Positions 1 through 5,233 of a stretch of 8,850 nt of DNA are shown in pieces. Within the stretch, counting starts at the first letter, position 1. Every line of letters begins with the position of its first letter. A program made the translations under genes and the position numbers. The DNA is from Planctomycetota bacterium. GTDB lineage: Bacteria > Planctomycetota > Planctomycetia > Pirellulales > Lacipirellulaceae. Location: the NCBI GenBank assembly GCA_024278035.1, contig JAJRUA010000139.1, forward strand, positions 1 through 8,850, in the 5' to 3' direction. The notes beneath the pieces were generated by a model that had not been told where the DNA came from, made no database searches, and was given only the letters and a program-made list of their open reading frames with translations.

Positions 1-70
1 GAAGAAAATCGCTTTGCCAAGTTGTTACGGCCATAACACTCGGTAAAGCGTAAGCGACCCCCCTTTGTTG

Positions 71-114
71 AGCGAAGCCCGCTGGCACCTGTGCCGGTGG
101 GCTTCGTTATTTTT
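71..114 (+). terminator. Rho-independent terminator of an upstream plus-strand unit
   Basis: A 17-base left arm (71-87) pairs with 92-108 around the 4-base loop CCTG. Three of the pairs are G-U. An A and five T residues (110-114) follow directly, the classic intrinsic terminator shape. Read on the other strand there is no T-tract, so it acts on plus-strand transcripts. The gene it ends lies mostly or wholly to the left of the window. The first 53 bases hold a stop in each plus frame (34-36, 44-46, 51-53), so a gene tail could end there, but the correct frame cannot be chosen from so little sequence. Confidence 0.85.
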
Positions 115-128
115 GTGGGCGATCTTAA

Positions 129-148
129 CTGCCGACGGAAGTCGGCGG
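129..148 (-). terminator. GC-rich hairpin downstream of the TPR gene, possible terminator
   Basis: The arms 129-136 and 141-148 form an 8-base-pair stem with one G-U pair around the tetraloop GGAA. It lies 35 bases beyond the stop codon of the minus-strand TPR gene. On the minus strand it is followed by only two T residues and then AAGAT, so it would be a weak intrinsic terminator at best. The structure is clear; the function is inferred from position. Confidence 0.4.
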
Positions 149-183
149 GGCCACGCGGTAGAGAGTGTGAGCGGTGGCCACTA

Positions 184-765
184 TTACCGCATCGCGCACA
201 TCAGCATCCGAAACGCCGGGTCGCGACGCATCCCATCGAAGTCGGTTTCGTCTTCGACCAGAGTGATGAAGGCCGGCTCCAGGTCGAACGACCGCTTGAG
301 ACACCGGAGCGCCTGGAGCCGTTGGTTCGTTAGACTGTAATAGCAAGCGAGGTTGTAATGCAGAATCGCTTCGCGAGGCGAAATGGCAACGGCCCGCTCT
401 AGGGCGTCAATCGCTTGGGCGAGTTGCCCCGTGCGCTTGTAGCACCAACCTAAGGCGAGCCAAGTGGGCATTTCTTCAGGGCGTAGCGTCGCACTGCGAC
501 GAAGCGGGAAAAGAGCCTCACGGAAACGTGACAACTCGCGCAAACTCTCACCCAGTAAAAAACACGCCCGGCTATCGGAGTGAACCAACGGGGCCCGTCG
601 TTGTAGGGAACGGAGTGCCTGTGTGTGCATCCCCAGTTCAAGGTAACCCTCCGCCTCACGCGCCGTGCTGGCGAGTTGGCATTGTCGGCGGCGATGGAGT
701 TGGGGCGAAATCAAAGGACTTGCAAATGGGGTTGAGGGAGGCGAGGCAAGTGCATCTCTAACCAC
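184..765 (-). CDS. TPR-repeat protein
   Basis: A 193-residue protein whose central part is a run of about four tetratricopeptide repeats, roughly residues 34-65, 67-100, 101-134 and 135-168. They show the usual pattern of a Gly or Ala after an aromatic or Leu, then an A-L or A-I pair (for example W-L-A-L-G-W-C-Y, then A-I-D-A-L-E-R-A). The tail (about 170-193) has the D-F-x-x-M-R-x-D-P-x-F ending often seen after TPR arrays. TPR proteins bind other proteins; no partner or catalytic domain is visible. The first 33 residues are rich in Pro and Ser and look poorly ordered. The start is uncertain: the GTG at 763-765 has no Shine-Dalgarno sequence and abuts a TAAAAT hexamer (767-772 on this strand) that resembles a -10 box, so translation may begin further in or on a leaderless message. 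It is transcribed divergently from the membrane protein gene across a 341-base gap. Confidence 0.75.
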   Translation of the reverse strand: MVRDALASPPSTPFASPLISPQLHRRRQCQLASTAREAEGYLELGMHTQALRSLQRRAPLVHSDSRACFLLGESLRELSRFREALFPLRRSATLRPEEMPTWLALGWCYKRTGQLAQAIDALERAVAISPREAILHYNLACYYSLTNQRLQALRCLKRSFDLEPAFITLVEDETDFDGMRRDPAFRMLMCAMR

Positions 766-1106
766 GATTTTACCAACCGAGAGCGAGCCCCAAAACGTTT
801 TGGTGAAAAAAACGTCGTAAGTCTTGGTGACAACAAGAGTAAAAGTTTGTTGGGCGGCGATAGGCCAGGAGGGGACGCGACGGTCACGAAAACTATGCCG
901 ACAGCCGCTTTCCGAAGAAAAACGTTTTTTTCCTTAGAAATACACCGGTTTCTTGCACGGATTGGCGTTTGCCACGTCACTAATAGGGGTAGAGGCTTGC
1001 TTTCTGCCTTTCAGGGGCCGAAACCTCCAGAGCCTTACGGCACCCGGCTCGCCATTTGACCGAGTGCCAACCCACCGCCCACTTTCTACTGCCCACTTTT
1101 TTTGCC
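766..1106. promoter_or_regulatory. Divergent intergenic region with paired AAAACGTTTT palindromes
   Basis: This 341-base gap separates two divergently transcribed genes and must hold the promoters of both unless they are driven from elsewhere. It contains a perfect 14-base palindrome CCAAAACGTTTTGG (790-803) and a perfect 12-base palindrome AAAAACGTTTTT (918-929). They share the core AAAACGTTTT with centres 127 bases apart. A half-copy AAAACGT lies at 809-815. The part nearest the plus-strand gene has the direct repeat GCCCACTTT (1077-1085 and 1091-1099), followed by a T-run just before the start codon. I found no convincing -35/-10 pair for the plus-strand gene. Palindromes of this kind suit a dimeric DNA-binding regulator, but that is inference. 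Confidence 0.45.
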
Positions 1107-3257
1107 ATGCGACTTACGCTTCGTACCCTGCTTGCCTACCTCGACGATATCCTCGAACCCGTGGACCGTGAGGATTTGCAGAAACAGATCGACGCGAGCG
1201 ATTACGCCCGTGATCTGGTGCATCGAACCCGGGACGTTTCCGGCAGGCAGCGTCTTGGCGCGCCAGAGGTGCTTGGCTCAGGGCCGATCGACGACCCGAA
1301 CACGGTGGCGGAGTACCTCGACAACACGCTTCCGATGGAAAGAGTGCCAGAGTTCGAGCGAGTCTGCCTTGAATCCGATGTCATGCTTGCCGAAGCGGCA
1401 GCGGCGCACCATGTCTTGGCGATGGTCTTAGGGAAGTCTGCCGAGGTGGACCCGGACACACGCAAACGAATGCACGATTTACCGAGCAAATTAAGAGAAG
1501 CACAAAAAATACGCATCGAACCCGCTCACACGCCAGCTACCGCCGCCGTACAAGAGAGGGTCGTACAACCTGAACCCGTTGCAGAACCCATCGCAAAGAG
1601 GGCCATCGCAAAGCCAAGCGAACAGGCTGTTCCCGATTATTTACAACAGGATCGGCCCGCGCTGTTGCGTTGGGCACCGGCATTGGCCGCATTGGTACTG
1701 CTTGGAGTCACCGGTTACATGATGCTCGGACCGGCTGCATCGACGGATGTGGCCAACAAGGTTGATGTGGCCAACAAGGTTCAAGAGCCGGAGGTTAATG
1801 GCGATACCATTCCGGCGATCGTGATCGATGCCGCAGAGGAACCAAGCTCGCCAGAAGGGGAGTCCCCTTTGGTGAACGATGGCGTGGCTTTGAGTGGGGC
1901 TAGCGATAGTACGGACTTAGAGCCAATGGTTCCCCTTGGAACGCCCCCGGAAGAGGAGCCCGTTGCAGACACCCCGACAGATAATTTCGCGGATAATAAT
2001 CGGGGGGATGAAACGAATTTCTCTGGGGGAGAAGAGCCGCCCCCCCTTGTTGCGAATAACGCAACACCGGAGGCGTCGGCAAATGTAGAGGAGTCGACTC
2101 CACCTGCGCCCCCGACCGACGCGGGCCACTTTATGGGTCCGGAAAGCTGCCTGCTTGTTACGGAGACAGGCCACGATATTTGGCAGCGCGTCGATCCTGC
2201 AGGAACGCTCGCACTAGGGGGGCGATTGATTTCCTTACCAACCTACCGGGCTCAAATTGAGTTGCGAGGAGGCCTTCGGCTTGAGATGGTCGGTTTGTCG
2301 CAAGTGGAATTATCCGCATCCGAGGACGCCCCCTACACGCCACGAGTCGATATTCGTTACGGACGGGTTTTGCTGAGTAACCAGGGAGAGGAAGCGAAGC
2401 AAGTTGAATTGATAGCAGCCGGGGCAGAGAGTGTTGTCGAGATTGCTCCCGGCGTGTCGCTTGCCATCGAAACCGATCGTCCCTACGAACGGGGAGCGGA
2501 CGTTCTGAACGTATCGCCTGAAGCGGTGACAATCGTCTACGCACCAACGGGTGGCATTGGGTGGACGACCGATGGCGTGCAAATGTCGATTGCCTCAAGC
2601 AGGCAGTGGAGGCTAAGCTCCGACGGTGGCCTTGCCGACTTTATTGCTTACCAAGGTGACCCGGGCTGGATCGAGTCGTACCGACTCAGTCCGTGGGATG
2701 AGCAGGCATCGCCGTTGCTTTCTCGTTCGGTATTCGAAGGTCAAGAAGTGTGGCCCCAGTTGCGAGAAGTGATCGATGGCGAAGCGTTCAAAGAGGTTCG
2801 CGCTCTGGCTGCCCGTTGCAGTGCGGCAGTGGGCCATCCCGATCCGCTGGTGGCGTCGTTCTCTGACGAAGCGCAGCGTCCTGTCTGGGCCGACAACCTT
2901 ACGGAGCTTCGCCGCTTGGTGAGCCGTAGCACGATCGAAGCCGAGCAGGTCCGCCGTGCCCTCATCGAACAGCATGGTGAGATACTGGCCGGCGATTTGT
3001 TCCTTATGATCCGCGGTTTTAACGAGGAGCAGATCGGCTCAAGCGAAGCGGAGAGAGAGCGGGGCGCTTTGCCGCAAATTCTTGGCTGGCTTGAGAGTGA
3101 AGCTCTGGCGAGTCGAGTTTTGGCCAACCTGAATCTCGAAGAGATAACGGGCCGCCAAGCTGTTTTTAGCCCCACTGACACGCCCACACGCCGTCGGCAA
3201 AAGATTCGTCGCCTCCGTAAGTTGCTTAACAGCAACGAGTTACGTGTCCCCGGGTAG
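1107..3257 (+). CDS. Single-pass membrane protein with duplicated anti-sigma-like motifs and FecR-like domain
   Basis: A 716-residue protein of a type I associate with planctomycetes; its function is unknown. Residues 7-43 and 66-108 are two related helical motifs (L-L-A-Y-L-D-D-I-L-E-P and V-A-E-Y-L-D-N-T-L-P, each followed about 15-20 residues later by S-D), resembling the N-terminus of zinc-binding anti-sigma factors without the His-Cys-Cys ligands. One membrane segment lies at about 189-208 (W-A-P-A-L-A-A-L-V-L-L-G), which would put the motifs in the cytoplasm. A linker rich in Pro, Glu, Asp, Ser and Thr (about 210-342) follows, then a beta-rich stretch (about 343-505) with FecR-like phrases such as L-R-G-G-L-R-L-E and R-Y-G-R-V-L-L-S. 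The rest, to 716, is helical and ends strongly basic. The start is the ATG at 1107, where the conserved-looking N-terminus begins. It has no Shine-Dalgarno sequence; an in-frame TTG at 1056 adds 17 unlikely residues. A role sensing or controlling gene expression at the membrane is inferred; no sigma factor gene is adjacent. Confidence 0.85.
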   Translation: MRLTLRTLLAYLDDILEPVDREDLQKQIDASDYARDLVHRTRDVSGRQRLGAPEVLGSGPIDDPNTVAEYLDNTLPMERVPEFERVCLESDVMLAEAAAAHHVLAMVLGKSAEVDPDTRKRMHDLPSKLREAQKIRIEPAHTPATAAVQERVVQPEPVAEPIAKRAIAKPSEQAVPDYLQQDRPALLRWAPALAALVLLGVTGYMMLGPAASTDVANKVDVANKVQEPEVNGDTIPAIVIDAAEEPSSPEGESPLVNDGVALSGASDSTDLEPMVPLGTPPEEEPVADTPTDNFADNNRGDETNFSGGEEPPPLVANNATPEASANVEESTPPAPPTDAGHFMGPESCLLVTETGHDIWQRVDPAGTLALGGRLISLPTYRAQIELRGGLRLEMVGLSQVELSASEDAPYTPRVDIRYGRVLLSNQGEEAKQVELIAAGAESVVEIAPGVSLAIETDRPYERGADVLNVSPEAVTIVYAPTGGIGWTTDGVQMSIASSRQWRLSSDGGLADFIAYQGDPGWIESYRLSPWDEQASPLLSRSVFEGQEVWPQLREVIDGEAFKEVRALAARCSAAVGHPDPLVASFSDEAQRPVWADNLTELRRLVSRSTIEAEQVRRALIEQHGEILAGDLFLMIRGFNEEQIGSSEAERERGALPQILGWLESEALASRVLANLNLEEITGRQAVFSPTDTPTRRRQKIRRLRKLLNSNELRVPG
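1746..1781 (+). repeat. Perfect 18-base tandem duplication inside the membrane protein gene
   Basis: The unit GATGTGGCCAACAAGGTT occurs twice back to back (1746-1763 and 1764-1781) with no mismatch. It encodes D-V-A-N-K-V twice in frame, just after the membrane segment at the start of the acidic linker. Identity at third codon positions suggests a recent slippage duplication in a region tolerant of length change. Confidence 0.95.
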
Positions 3258-3279
3258 TCGCGGGATTTCCCTTGGCCTT

Positions 3280-3317
3280 GGCGGTTCCCCGCCTCAAAGC
3301 CCTAGCCGGGCTAGGGC
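3280..3317 (+). terminator. Two adjacent hairpins after the membrane protein gene
   Basis: The first hairpin pairs GGCGG (3280-3284) with CCGCC (3289-3293) around TTCC. The second pairs GCCCTAGC (3299-3306) with GCTAGGGC (3310-3317) around CGG. They begin 22 bases after the stop codon, so transcript ending or 3' end protection is likely. No T-run follows on either strand, so this is not a textbook intrinsic terminator. The near-palindromic second hairpin could also be a dispersed intergenic repeat of this genome. Confidence 0.45.
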
Positions 3318-3348
3318 CCACGCATTTCAAACAAAAAAGGACCGTCGG

Positions 3349-3377
3349 TTCCGTCACCACGGCAGGGGCGTTACAAT
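3349..3377 (+). promoter_or_regulatory. Weak candidate promoter for hpf
   Basis: TACAAT (3372-3377) matches a sigma-70 -10 box at five of six positions. The -35 position 17 bases upstream reads TTCCGT, which matches only the first two bases of the consensus. It lies 86 bases before the hpf start and after the hairpins that seem to end the upstream gene, which is where a promoter is expected. Confidence 0.3.
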
Positions 3378-3400
3378 CACGGGTCTAAGTGGGGGCTGAG

Positions 3401-3439
3401 ATGGCCAAGCCGACGACCGGCATGATATCTCTCTCCTAA
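3401..3439 (+). CDS. Possible 12-residue leader ORF before hpf
   Basis: An ATG at 3401 opens 12 codons (M-A-K-P-T-T-G-M-I-S-L-S) ending in TAA at 3437-3439, 24 bases before the hpf start. A G-run (GTGGGGGC, 3390-3396) sits at a usable distance upstream as a weak Shine-Dalgarno sequence. It has no run of codons for one amino acid of the kind expected in an attenuator peptide. An ORF this short can easily arise by chance, so this is only a candidate. Confidence 0.15.
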   Translation: MAKPTTGMISLS

Positions 3440-3463
3440 ACCATCAGAAGGAGTTGAAACAAG

Positions 3464-3826
3464 GTGCAAGTAATCGTCACCATGCGGCATGGCCACGTGA
3501 TGGAAGAAACCAAGGAACGGTTAGTTCGTCAGGTTGAGAAGCTGACTCGCATTTATGACCGCCTGACCTCCATTGAGCTCGTCGTCGATCTCCAGGATGC
3601 GAGTCATCCGAAACTGGACCTGCTGGTTTCGGCTGAGCACAAGCACGATTTTGTTGCGCATGAGCAATCCGACGTCTTGCTGACCGGCGTAGAAAAGATT
3701 GTTCATAAGATGGAACGTCAACTCCGTAAATACAAAGAGCGGACGATCGAGCAGCACCGTGACCCGGACATCAAGAGACAAACTGCCGAAGCAGTGGGCG
3801 AGGGAGACCCTGCTGAAGAAGAATGA
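3464..3826 (+). CDS. hpf: Ribosome hibernation promoting factor, short HPF/RaiA type
   Basis: A 120-residue protein of the HPF/RaiA (YfiA) family, which binds the 30S decoding region in slow or starved growth and stops translation, helping ribosomes pair or stay idle. The family pattern is present: an opening beta strand (Q-V-I-V-T-M-R-H), a helix with V-R-Q-V-E-K-L, a strand I-E-L-V-V-D-L, and a final helix G-V-E-K-I-V-H-K-M-E-R-Q-L-R-K-Y-K-E-R that supplies the basic ribosome-binding face. It lacks the C-terminal dimerisation domain of long HPF; instead an acidic tail ends in E-E-E. The start is GTG at 3464, with AAGGAG at 3448-3453 ten bases upstream. The next ATG (3482) would delete most of the first strand. 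It heads the PTS genes, as hpf does next to ptsN in many Proteobacteria, though no rpoN is seen here. Confidence 0.93.
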   Translation: MQVIVTMRHGHVMEETKERLVRQVEKLTRIYDRLTSIELVVDLQDASHPKLDLLVSAEHKHDFVAHEQSDVLLTGVEKIVHKMERQLRKYKERTIEQHRDPDIKRQTAEAVGEGDPAEEE

Positions 3827-3843
3827 GAGATCGCCGGTTGCTC

Positions 3844-3883
3844 CGCCCAGCAATATCTAGCTTTCCTGCTAAGCGACTGGGCG
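3844..3883 (+). other. Stem-loop in the hpf-ptsN gap
   Basis: CGCCCAG (3844-3850) pairs perfectly with CTGGGCG (3877-3883). Inside the enclosed bases, TAGC (3858-3861) can pair with GCTA (3868-3871). It starts 17 bases after the hpf stop codon and has no following T-tract, so it may protect the hpf 3' end or modulate read-through into ptsN. An alternative small hairpin (3838-3842 with 3849-3853) competes for the same bases. Confidence 0.35.
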
Positions 3884-3936
3884 ACTGACCTGCTGGGTGA
3901 TTGAGCCCGGTTTCTTCTCCGTACAAGAGATATTTT

Positions 3937-3958
3937 GCTGATAACAAAGCTGATAACA
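3937..3958 (+). repeat. Direct repeat GCTGATAACA upstream of ptsN
   Basis: Two perfect 10-base copies (3937-3946 and 3949-3958) are separated by AA, giving a 12-base period. They lie 66-88 bases before the ptsN start, where promoter or operator sequences are expected. Whether they bind a regulator is unknown. Confidence 0.5.
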
Positions 3959-4024
3959 GACAAGCCGCATGGGTGCCTTTGCCGATGCGAGTTCGCATGG
4001 AAAACACGTTTCGTAGGCCGTTAG

Positions 4025-4501
4025 ATGAATTTTGCTGATTTTATTTGTAAGAAAGCGATCCGATCACAACTCGAGGCGACCGACAAAGAAGGGGTGATTC
4101 GCGAAATGACGCAAGCGCTCGTCGATGCCGGTGAGATTAAAGAGGACCAGTTTGAGGGAATCGTCGAAGCCATTCTCAAACGAGAAGAGCTTGGAAGCAC
4201 CGGCATTGGCCGGGGCGTGGCGGTTCCTCATACGAAGCACTCGACCGTTGAAAAACTTAGCGGTGCGGTCGCCGTGAGTGAGTCGGGGGTGGAGTTTGCC
4301 AGTCTGGATGGCGACCCTGTGAATGTCGTCTTCCTGTTGGTTTCGCCACCCGATCGCCCGGGCGATCACTTGCGGGCTTTGGAGAACGTATCGCGTCGCT
4401 TGCGTGACGATTCGTTTTGCCGATTCCTCAAGCAGAGCAAGACAAGCGACGACATTTGGCAATTATTAGAAGAAGCGGATAACAACCAATTTGGGGCCTG
4501 A
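4025..4501 (+). CDS. ptsN: PTS EIIA component, PtsN (nitrogen/fructose) type
   Basis: A 158-residue stand-alone EIIA of the fructose-mannitol/Ntr family (PTS EIIA type 2), the last phosphate acceptor of the relay encoded here. The active-site phrase G-I-G-R-G-V-A-V-P-H-T-K-H places the phosphorylated His at residue 69, with a second conserved His at 72. The following strands (G-A-V-A-V-S, V-N-V-V-F-L-L-V-S-P-P) and the helix H-L-R-A-L-E-N-V-S-R-R-L are typical, and the length matches known PtsN proteins. No EIIB or EIIC domain is fused or adjacent. In Proteobacteria, PtsN controls potassium transport and other targets through its phosphorylation state; the targets here are unknown. The ATG at 4025 has only a weak TAGG (4014-4017) as ribosome-binding site. 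It lies 198 bases after hpf, so it may have its own promoter, and shortly before ptsH. Confidence 0.92.
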   Translation: MNFADFICKKAIRSQLEATDKEGVIREMTQALVDAGEIKEDQFEGIVEAILKREELGSTGIGRGVAVPHTKHSTVEKLSGAVAVSESGVEFASLDGDPVNVVFLLVSPPDRPGDHLRALENVSRRLRDDSFCRFLKQSKTSDDIWQLLEEADNNQFGA

Positions 4502-4593
4502 TACTTACTCCGAAGTAAGGCCGCTTAGAAACCAAGGGGATATCGACTCCGATGCCCTTTCCTACCCCTAACACTGATCAAGAGGACCTATCC

Positions 4594-4899
4594 GTGGCGA
4601 CCCGGCAAGCCACCGTACGGCACGCCGAGGGCTTGCACGCAAGGCCATCGGAGCTTGTTGCCCGGCTTGCTTTGAAGTTTGAGTCGTCTGTTGAACTACT
4701 AAACGGGTCGCACCGTATCGACGCAAAGAGCATTCTTGATGTGCTGACACTCGGTGCTACGGAAGGAACAGAGCTGGTGGTCGAGGCAAAGGGCCCCGAT
4801 GCCGAAGTTGCGGCGGAAGCCGTGGCCGATCTTGTGGGAAGCGACTTTCCAGAGATCAACCAACCGAACAAGGCGACCGATACCCAAGGCATGCTTTAG
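4594..4899 (+). CDS. ptsH: Phosphocarrier protein HPr
   Basis: HPr carries phosphate from Enzyme I to EIIA proteins. The active-site phrase G-L-H-A-R-P is clear. The GTG at 4594 gives a 101-residue protein, places this His exactly at position 15 and the Ser of A-K-S-I-L-D-V at position 46, the canonical numbering, and has AGAGGA (4581-4586) seven bases upstream. An in-frame ATG at 4552 would add 14 residues (M-P-F-P-T-P-N-T and so on) and has a poorer site (AAGGGGA, 11 bases away); automated annotation may choose it. The T-L-G-A-T-E-G loop and the following strand are standard. The C-terminus (about residue 88 onward) extends slightly beyond the usual 85-90 residues. Ser46 is the target of HPr kinase in Firmicutes and others, so a second layer of control is possible. 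It lies between ptsN and ptsI, as expected for their shared relay. Confidence 0.93.
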   Translation: MATRQATVRHAEGLHARPSELVARLALKFESSVELLNGSHRIDAKSILDVLTLGATEGTELVVEAKGPDAEVAAEAVADLVGSDFPEINQPNKATDTQGML

Positions 4900-4939
4900 C
4901 CCGTGCCAGTTTAGCAAAGTGGGCTTTAGCAAGGCGGGG
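4895..4939 (+). repeat. Three imperfect 15-base repeats across the ptsH stop
   Basis: TTTAGC recurs at 4895, 4910 and 4925, exactly 15 bases apart. The units are TTTAGCCCGTGCCAG, TTTAGCAAAGTGGGC and TTTAGCAAGGCGGGG; the last two are most alike. Because the period is a multiple of three, the TAG inside each unit stays in the ptsH frame, giving stops at 4897, 4912 and 4927. Confidence 0.75.
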
Positions 4940-5030
4940 CGTCGCTCCAACCAAGACCGACTATACCGCTACCAACATATCGTTACCAATACACAGCCGA
5001 GTTAACCACCACCCGGCACCGGCACTGCGT

Positions 5031-5053
5031 GAGCAAGGCACACCGTCTTGCTC
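5031..5053 (+). other. Stem-loop between ptsH and ptsI
   Basis: GAGCAAGGC (5031-5039) pairs with GTCTTGCTC (5045-5053) around the loop ACACC: nine pairs with one G-U. It is followed by TCAAGCTGATG, not a T-run, so it is unlikely to be an intrinsic terminator. It may stabilise an RNA end or take part in a leader structure ahead of ptsI. Confidence 0.4.
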
Positions 5054-5088
5054 TCAAGCTGATGTAAAAGCGAACAGGAACCACTGCC

Positions 5089-5157
5089 ATGCAACTTGTC
5101 CTAGATCGACCGACTGCGGCCGACAATGGGGCGAGCCTGCGTGTGCTACCAACTTGA
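5089..5157 (+). CDS. Possible 22-residue small ORF upstream of ptsI
   Basis: An ATG at 5089 opens 22 codons ending in TGA at 5155-5157, with AGGA (5076-5079) nine bases before the start, a better ribosome-binding site than several real genes here have. The peptide begins M-Q-L-V-L-D-R-P and ends L-R-V-L-P-T. I do not recognise it. It could be a leader peptide for ptsI, whose start is 76 bases further on, or chance. Confidence 0.25.
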   Translation: MQLVLDRPTAADNGASLRVLPT

Positions 5158-5233
5158 TCGTTGGAGCCATTTTTAGAACTTGTCTCTCTCATAACCACAG
5201 TTTGATCAGCAGCCGGTGCCTGCGAGGGCCCCG

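Larger units (their letters stand above)
4900..5233 (+). other. 334-base ptsH-ptsI gap
   Basis: This gap contains most of the 15-base repeats, the stem-loop at 5031-5053 and a possible 22-codon ORF at 5089-5157, listed separately. I see no convincing sigma-70 promoter; TTGATC (5154-5159) has no good -10 partner. Because ptsH and ptsI usually sit close together, a gap this long suggests independent transcription or leader-based control of ptsI, unless it simply reflects the loose spacing of the whole window. Confidence 0.5.

Noticed and set aside
65..340. Plus-strand ORF of 91 codons
   Set aside because: It starts next to and runs through the terminator hairpin and is antisense to the TPR gene end; no protein-like pattern.
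1056..1106. TTG start extending the membrane protein by 17 residues
   Set aside because: It has no ribosome-binding site and covers the GCCCACTTT repeats that look non-coding; the family-like N-terminus begins at the ATG at 1107.
2158..2598. A 146-codon minus-strand ORF
   Set aside because: Antisense to the FecR-like domain; composition is Arg-rich and low in family-like patterns.
2741..3235. A 164-codon minus-strand ORF
   Set aside because: Antisense shadow of the membrane protein gene; rich in Arg and Ser as is typical of reversed GC-rich coding sequence.
4064..4462. A 132-codon minus-strand ORF
   Set aside because: Antisense to ptsN, which is certain from its active-site motif.
5216..5233. 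GTG start for ptsI
   Set aside because: It adds six residues absent from the family and lacks a Shine-Dalgarno sequence, whereas the ATG at 5234 has GAGGG five bases upstream.
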